A stretch of DNA of 64,000 bases from Proales similis (taxonomy: Eukaryota; Rotifera; Eurotatoria; Ploima; Proalidae): positions 62,001 through 126,000 of the forward strand of contig JAGVRJ010000014.1 in assembly GCA_019059635.1 (NCBI GenBank), read 5' to 3'. Within the stretch, counting starts at the first letter, position 1; the number at the start of each line of letters is the position of its first letter. The position numbers and the translations under genes are program-made. A model generated the notes under the pieces. That model did not search any database. It saw nothing but the letters and a program-made list of their open reading frames with translations, and was not told where the DNA came from. Positions 60,109 to 64,000 of this stretch are shown here, piece by piece.

Positions 60109-63100
60109 ATGAGACTCTTCTGCTGCATTCTATTGGCCGTTGTGTGTCTGGTGGCAGCTGGTAACTAGGCAGTTCTTGTCGTCTGACTCTTCTCTTGTTC
60201 ACGCCTCAATGGCCCAAGGCGCCGAACAGATCGTCTCGGTTCAGTTTGAGCCCAGCCGCAGTCGTGACTTTCCTCGTCGATTAACAGCTTCGTTCAATGC
60301 CATTGGTCGTCAGCTCCGGATCCAACTCGAGTTTATCGAAGAGTTCACCCAACCGCCCAATATAAATATTCTGGGCTCCAAATCTCTCAAAATCGACACA
60401 CAGGTTCATCATGAATTCTAGCTGCTCAGCTTTCACCATGAAATGTTCTCGTCACTAAAGATCGTTTACGCCAAATATCGCATACTCAGCTCAGCTGGAG
60501 GCACAGCCACAGTAATTAGGAGGCACCAGGGCGGATCCCTGAGCATTGTAAGCCATGGCTCTCTCAAGCTCTAAATTGGCATCGTTGTTAATCATGCAAG
60601 CGTCTGTAGCTGGCTGCTTTCTCTGATGACTCAACTGAGCGGATGGAAATTCGGCCAGCAGCTCCTAGTCAGGACGCGAGCCTTCATATCTTAAAGCGAG
60701 TTGGATCAAGTAGGAAAGAATAGCTCTCGTCTCCATGGTTGCCTCATGTAGCATCTAATCGCTGAACCAAGAAGAGGAACAAGAGCCCGGAGAGGGAAGC
60801 CGCGTGAGAATGCGAGTGTTTTAGTATTTGGCCAATACTGTTCGTCGGATCTGATTTAAAATAATTGAATTTGAAGGAGGCGGAAGCGAGCCGACGAGGG
60901 CGACTCGACAGCGGTTGATATGAGCATCGAGCTGCTTGTTGTCACTGACCCGTCCATTTATGAGCAGCACGCCGCCTACCTTCAAACGGACGATGAGCTT
61001 GAAATCCTCCAGCACATGCAGATCTATTTCATTCACTTTGTGAATCAGGTACGTTTAAACTTTTCATGTTCATTTTGCTCTGCATTTGTCGGCATTCGCT
61101 CCAAGATAAACGATCGATTTCTAAACACATTCCAAAACGACGATCAGCTTCATCTAAGCGTGAAACTCGCCAACTTTTTGTTCTTGGCTGTAAGATCACT
61201 TCATCAATGGCGGTCTGCGGGGCCTAAATAGAAAGTGCGAACAACAGGGAAACGAAAGCTCAAATTGGACAGACCCGGCTGTGGTTGGCATCTCAACAAT
61301 CTCGTCTTACCAAGGACGTCAAGTCATATTGACCACTTCGACCCTGCTTGAGTTTCAATCGTTTGTCGAGGGACTCGACCTGCCGTTCGAATTCGACATG
61401 GCAGTGGGCTTGTTCGAGTAATTGTGCTGTCTGAGATGAGCAAACTGGCTGATAGAAACAAACGACATTCATAGCAAAGATCTGTGGTCCACAAACGGAG
61501 CTAGTACCCAAGAACGATCCAAAGTGACCGGCTTCGCCTTTCAAGCAGGAGTCTGTGGCTCGTTGAAATACGCCGTGGCCGAAGAGAGCGGAGGCTTCGC
61601 CAACATAAACGTAATTCACTCGGGCGTAAGTCAAATGCCTTGTGAGAATAAACTGTGATTGCTGTGGTAGGTGGTCGCTCAAGAGATTGGAGTTAAGTAA
61701 GTGACCGATGGACGTTTGCAAATGATCGCCATTTGACTGTTGTTGCTGGTCAGCCTGGGCTCGAGCAAAGACGGCCAAGATCAAAACGAGTGCGAGCCAA
61801 GTGACAACTATGTGATGACGCCCGAGATCGGACTCTACTCTTCGAATCTAGAAAATCAATTTCTTTTCTCCAACTGCTCGATTGAACAGATCAAGGCGAC
61901 GCTTCTCGCTGACGGGTGCGAATTTTTTCTCAATTCAACAAAAGAGCGGCTCTCTGACGCACATTTGTAGCCAAGTGCTGGAGCAGGCCGAATGCTTGAC
62001 GAGAGTGAACGAGAGCACTGCTCAGAGCTTTGACACCTACGGACTTGCAGGCGGCGAGCTGTGGGGCGCAGATGATCAGTGCCGAATGATTTACGGCGCA
62101 AATGCCACATTTTGCCCGGTAATCTCCTTGCTCTCACTCTCTCTCTCTCTCTCTCTCACTCTCTAATGGTCTTTAAACAGTCATCGAGTGAGGATATGTG
62201 TTCGACGCTCTCGTGCCGGCTTTCGACAAGCGACGAGAGCTGCGTGTCGACAAGTGGAAAAGGAGCGGCACAAGGAACCGTCTGCGCCTCGGGCAAGCAG
62301 TGTCTTAACGGCCAATGTGTGAGCGACGCATCGGCCCCCGAGTCGAACTGTCCATTCGGAGATGATCTCATCCTCGACTCTGACTTTCCCACAGCCGGAC
62401 TGCCATCCTCGCCCATAAGCTGTCAAGTTGTATGCGTTTGTTTGTTTTGAAATCTGTTTTTCCAGTTGACTCATGTCCTCGTGTTACAAGGCACTTGATT
62501 ATTTTGAAGAGAACAGCATTCGACCCGAGTCCATGTGCCAGGACAGCACGTTTGCCAGCAAATGCTGTTACACCTGCAGAAGTGAGTACTTGCCGCTTAT
62601 CTAATGATGATTGCGCATCGACTTGAATGTTGCAAAGGCTTGCGCCAAGTGCTTTGTGTGGACGTGCGTCGAGACTGTGAAAGTCTGGCGGCTCTTTGCA
62701 ACACCGGTCAAAGTCTGGACGGAGTTCTGATCGAAGACAGCTGCCCATTGACTTGCGGAGCTTGTAGCCGTAAGTTCCATCGGTCGGTCGTTTCGCCTCA
62801 ATGACTGCATCTATTTTGCTTTGCTTGACAGAGGAGAGCGTGACTTGTCGAAATGAGACGTTCTTGTGCGAGAACGGTGCCCAGTGCGAAAACTTGGACT
62901 CAGGCAGCGATCTAATCAGTTTTAGGTGCAACTGCCCGACTGGCTATTCAGGTACTTACTGTGAAACAGGTGAGTAAATCAGTGGTGGGCTGATTCAAAT
63001 CAAATCTTGAATCATTTGCATCGTAGTGAACGCGTGTGAGCTTGGACCGTGCCAGAATGGAGGCAGTTGTCTGAGCCTTGGCTCGTCGAACTACGCCTGC

Positions 63101-63286
63101 ACTTGCGAGAGCGGCTATTCAGGCCGCAATTGTGAAGTAAGAGGCACGGCAAGCACAGAAGCCACCAGCACGGCAAGTCCTGATGGAGGAAATGACGCCA
63201 CTCGTCCCTCGAACCCTTGTCTTGTATTGGCCTTGATCACTTTTCTGAATCTATTTGTCCTTTTGCCATTTGTCAGAGAGCTTTAA
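60109..63286 (+). CDS. ADAMTS-like metalloprotease-domain protein with a degenerate zinc site
   Basis: Seventeen exons in 3.2 kb (60109..60160, 60219..60403, 60461..60547, 60610..60709, 60772..60803, 60887..61048, 61106..61189, 61248..61417, 61475..61625, 61671..61696, 61754..61915, 61971..62118, 62181..62429, 62491..62581, 62638..62769, 62832..62969, 63027..63286) give 742 residues. Introns are 45-83 nt. A signal peptide (MRLFCCILLAVVCLVAA) and prodomain precede a reprolysin fold with IELLVVTDPSIYE, FDMAVGLF, GFAFQAGVCG and the Met-turn region YVMTPEIG. Where active enzymes have HExxHxxGxxH the protein reads QEIGVNLGSSK: all three zinc histidines are replaced. A cysteine-rich ADAMTS-type domain (ADDQCRMIYG, GTVCASGKQCLNGQC), ShK-like cysteine patterns (CVDVRRDC...CPLTCGAC), and two EGF domains follow. 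The C-terminal hydrophobic segment could be a GPI signal or a membrane helix. Exons 4-6 in the prodomain and the exon 8 start are the least certain. Confidence 0.75.
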
Positions 63287-63322
63287 ACACGCGATTGAAT
63301 GAGAAATCTCAACTGAGTTTGC

Positions 63323-63328
63323 AATAAA
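63323..63328 (+). terminator. Poly(A) signal of the ADAMTS-like gene
   Basis: AATAAA 37 nt after the stop codon. The minus-strand signal for PRPF40 (TTTATT at 63378-63383) is about 50 bp further on, so the convergent UTRs abut within a 173-bp gap. Confidence 0.6.
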
Positions 63329-63459
63329 CTTTAAAGCTTTATGAGCCGTCTTGGTCAACTTGGTCATGTTCGTGCAGTTTATTGTTGTCTTATGAACAAA
63401 AGAAAAAGTAGAAAGAGAAAGCAATTTGATTGACAATAGTGAGTGGACAAGAAGATTTT

Positions 63460-64000
63460 TCATTTGTCTTCGCCTTCCTCAGACTCTGACGGACTGTCGG
63501 CTTTCTTCTTTTTCTTTTTGGATTTCTTATGCTTTTTGTGGCGACTGGACGAGGAGCGACGCTGGGCTCGCTCGTCGTCTTGCGAGCTCGACGAGCCGGG
63601 CGAGCGTGATCTCGACCGCTTGTTCTTCTTTTTTTTCTCTTTCTTCCTCTTGACGTGATGAAGACAAGTCTCTTGCAGCTGATTGAGATACTCGTCGAAC
63701 AGGCGCCTGCGCTCGTCCACACTCTCCACACATTTGTACGCTTCCTTGTCGGCCAGTTTCCTTTCGGCCTCTTCGAACTTGCTGTTCTCGCCGATACCCG
63801 CGTCCCTCAGCGCCGACTTGAAGGCGCCCTCCGACTTCTTCGCCTTCTTCTGCTCGTCCTTGAGCTTTTCCTTTTCGCGCTGCTCGACCTTCTCCATCAG
63901 ACTTGAGAAGACAAGCTTCACATTGGCCGAGTCGAGCGATTCACATCGCTTGTCGGCTTTTATCTGATCGACAAACTGCTCGAGGCTGCTCTGCGCGTCC
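63460..64000 (-). CDS. PRPF40: Pre-mRNA processing factor 40, C-terminal part (runs off the right edge)
   Basis: The visible minus-strand frame gives 179 residues plus a stop at 63462-63460 and continues past the window. PRPF40 is a U1 snRNP-associated protein with WW and FF domains that helps bridge 5' and 3' splice sites. The fragment opens inside the last part of the FF array: QFVDQIKADKRCESLDSAN, then KLVFSSLMEKVEQREKEK, AFKSALRDAG and DERRRLFDEYLNQLQETCLHH. It closely follows the end of vertebrate PRPF40A, including the HH before a Lys/Arg/Ser-rich tail (KRKKEKKKKNKRSRSRS). It ends in DSPSESEEGEDK. No intron is needed here. Domains upstream lie outside the window. Together with U2AF2 at the other end, two splicing factors bracket the window, which is probably chance. 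Confidence 0.88.
   Translation of the reverse strand, partial: DAQSSLEQFVDQIKADKRCESLDSANVKLVFSSLMEKVEQREKEKLKDEQKKAKKSEGAFKSALRDAGIGENSKFEEAERKLADKEAYKCVESVDERRRLFDEYLNQLQETCLHHVKRKKEKKKKNKRSRSRSPGSSSSQDDERAQRRSSSSRHKKHKKSKKKKKKADSPSESEEGEDK

Noticed and set aside
60871-60905. Furin site RRRKR at the prodomain boundary of the ADAMTS-like gene
   Set aside because: The frame reading RRRKR needs a phase-2 donor upstream that I cannot find; the phase-0 acceptor that fits removes most of the basic run.
62461-62490. Apparent in-frame stop (TGA at 62467-62469) suggesting a broken ADAMTS-like gene
   Set aside because: Using the acceptor after TTACAAG at 62490 gives a normal 61-nt intron in phase 0 and skips the stop; the CCAG acceptor would give a 36-nt intron, too short for this genome.

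Overview
This window reads as nuclear DNA of a bilaterian animal with a compact genome. Every protein gene recognised is an animal or general eukaryotic family: a MEOX homeobox gene, clathrin adaptor alpha-adaptin, HUWE1, G alpha o, Rho1, formimidoyltransferase-cyclodeaminase, a TENT4-type poly(A) polymerase, XPB, and a neural-type cadherin with EGF and laminin-G modules as in protostomes. I worked out 60 spliceosomal introns by hand. Nearly all are GT-AG, most are about 53-70 nt, and the extremes are 45 and 587 nt. Fourteen complete protein genes, two partial ones and two tRNA genes fit in 64 kb. The cadherin layout, the small introns and the intron loss suggest a miniaturised protostome, possibly an arthropod such as a mite. 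The species is not shown by the sequence.

Layout: 1-611 is the 5' end of U2AF2 (minus), divergent from MEOX (2363-4324, plus). AP2A (5143-8400, plus) is followed by two identical tRNA-Cys(GCA) genes lying head to head in a 94/95-bp inverted repeat. Next come an orphan immunoglobulin-type receptor (9560-11640, minus), a secreted TIM-barrel glycosidase-like protein (13019-15909, plus) and an intronless HUWE1 (16304-29530, minus). G alpha o (30801-32005, minus) and Rho1 (33904-34575, plus) diverge. FTCD (34970-37084) and the poly(A) polymerase (38286-41108) are both minus. XPB (42322-44784, plus) converges on N-cadherin (45327-54796, minus). A tandem pair of four-TM proteins (57124-58844, plus) precedes a 17-exon ADAMTS-like gene (60109-63286, plus), which converges on the 3' end of PRPF40 (63460-64000, minus).

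The genes form no operon or pathway. Several carry conserved housekeeping roles: splicing (U2AF2, PRPF40), endocytosis (AP2A), ubiquitination (HUWE1), signalling (G alpha o, Rho1), transcription and repair (XPB), and adhesion (cadherin). Neighbouring genes are often convergent with very short shared 3' regions.

The most unusual features are the split in intron density (0 introns in 13.2 kb of HUWE1 against 16 in 3.2 kb of the ADAMTS-like gene), the loss of all three zinc-binding histidines in that ADAMTS-like protein, a frame-preserving intron inside the cadherin membrane helix, and the uncharacterised secreted TIM-barrel protein. I found no mobile element, CRISPR array, viral sequence or clear foreign gene.
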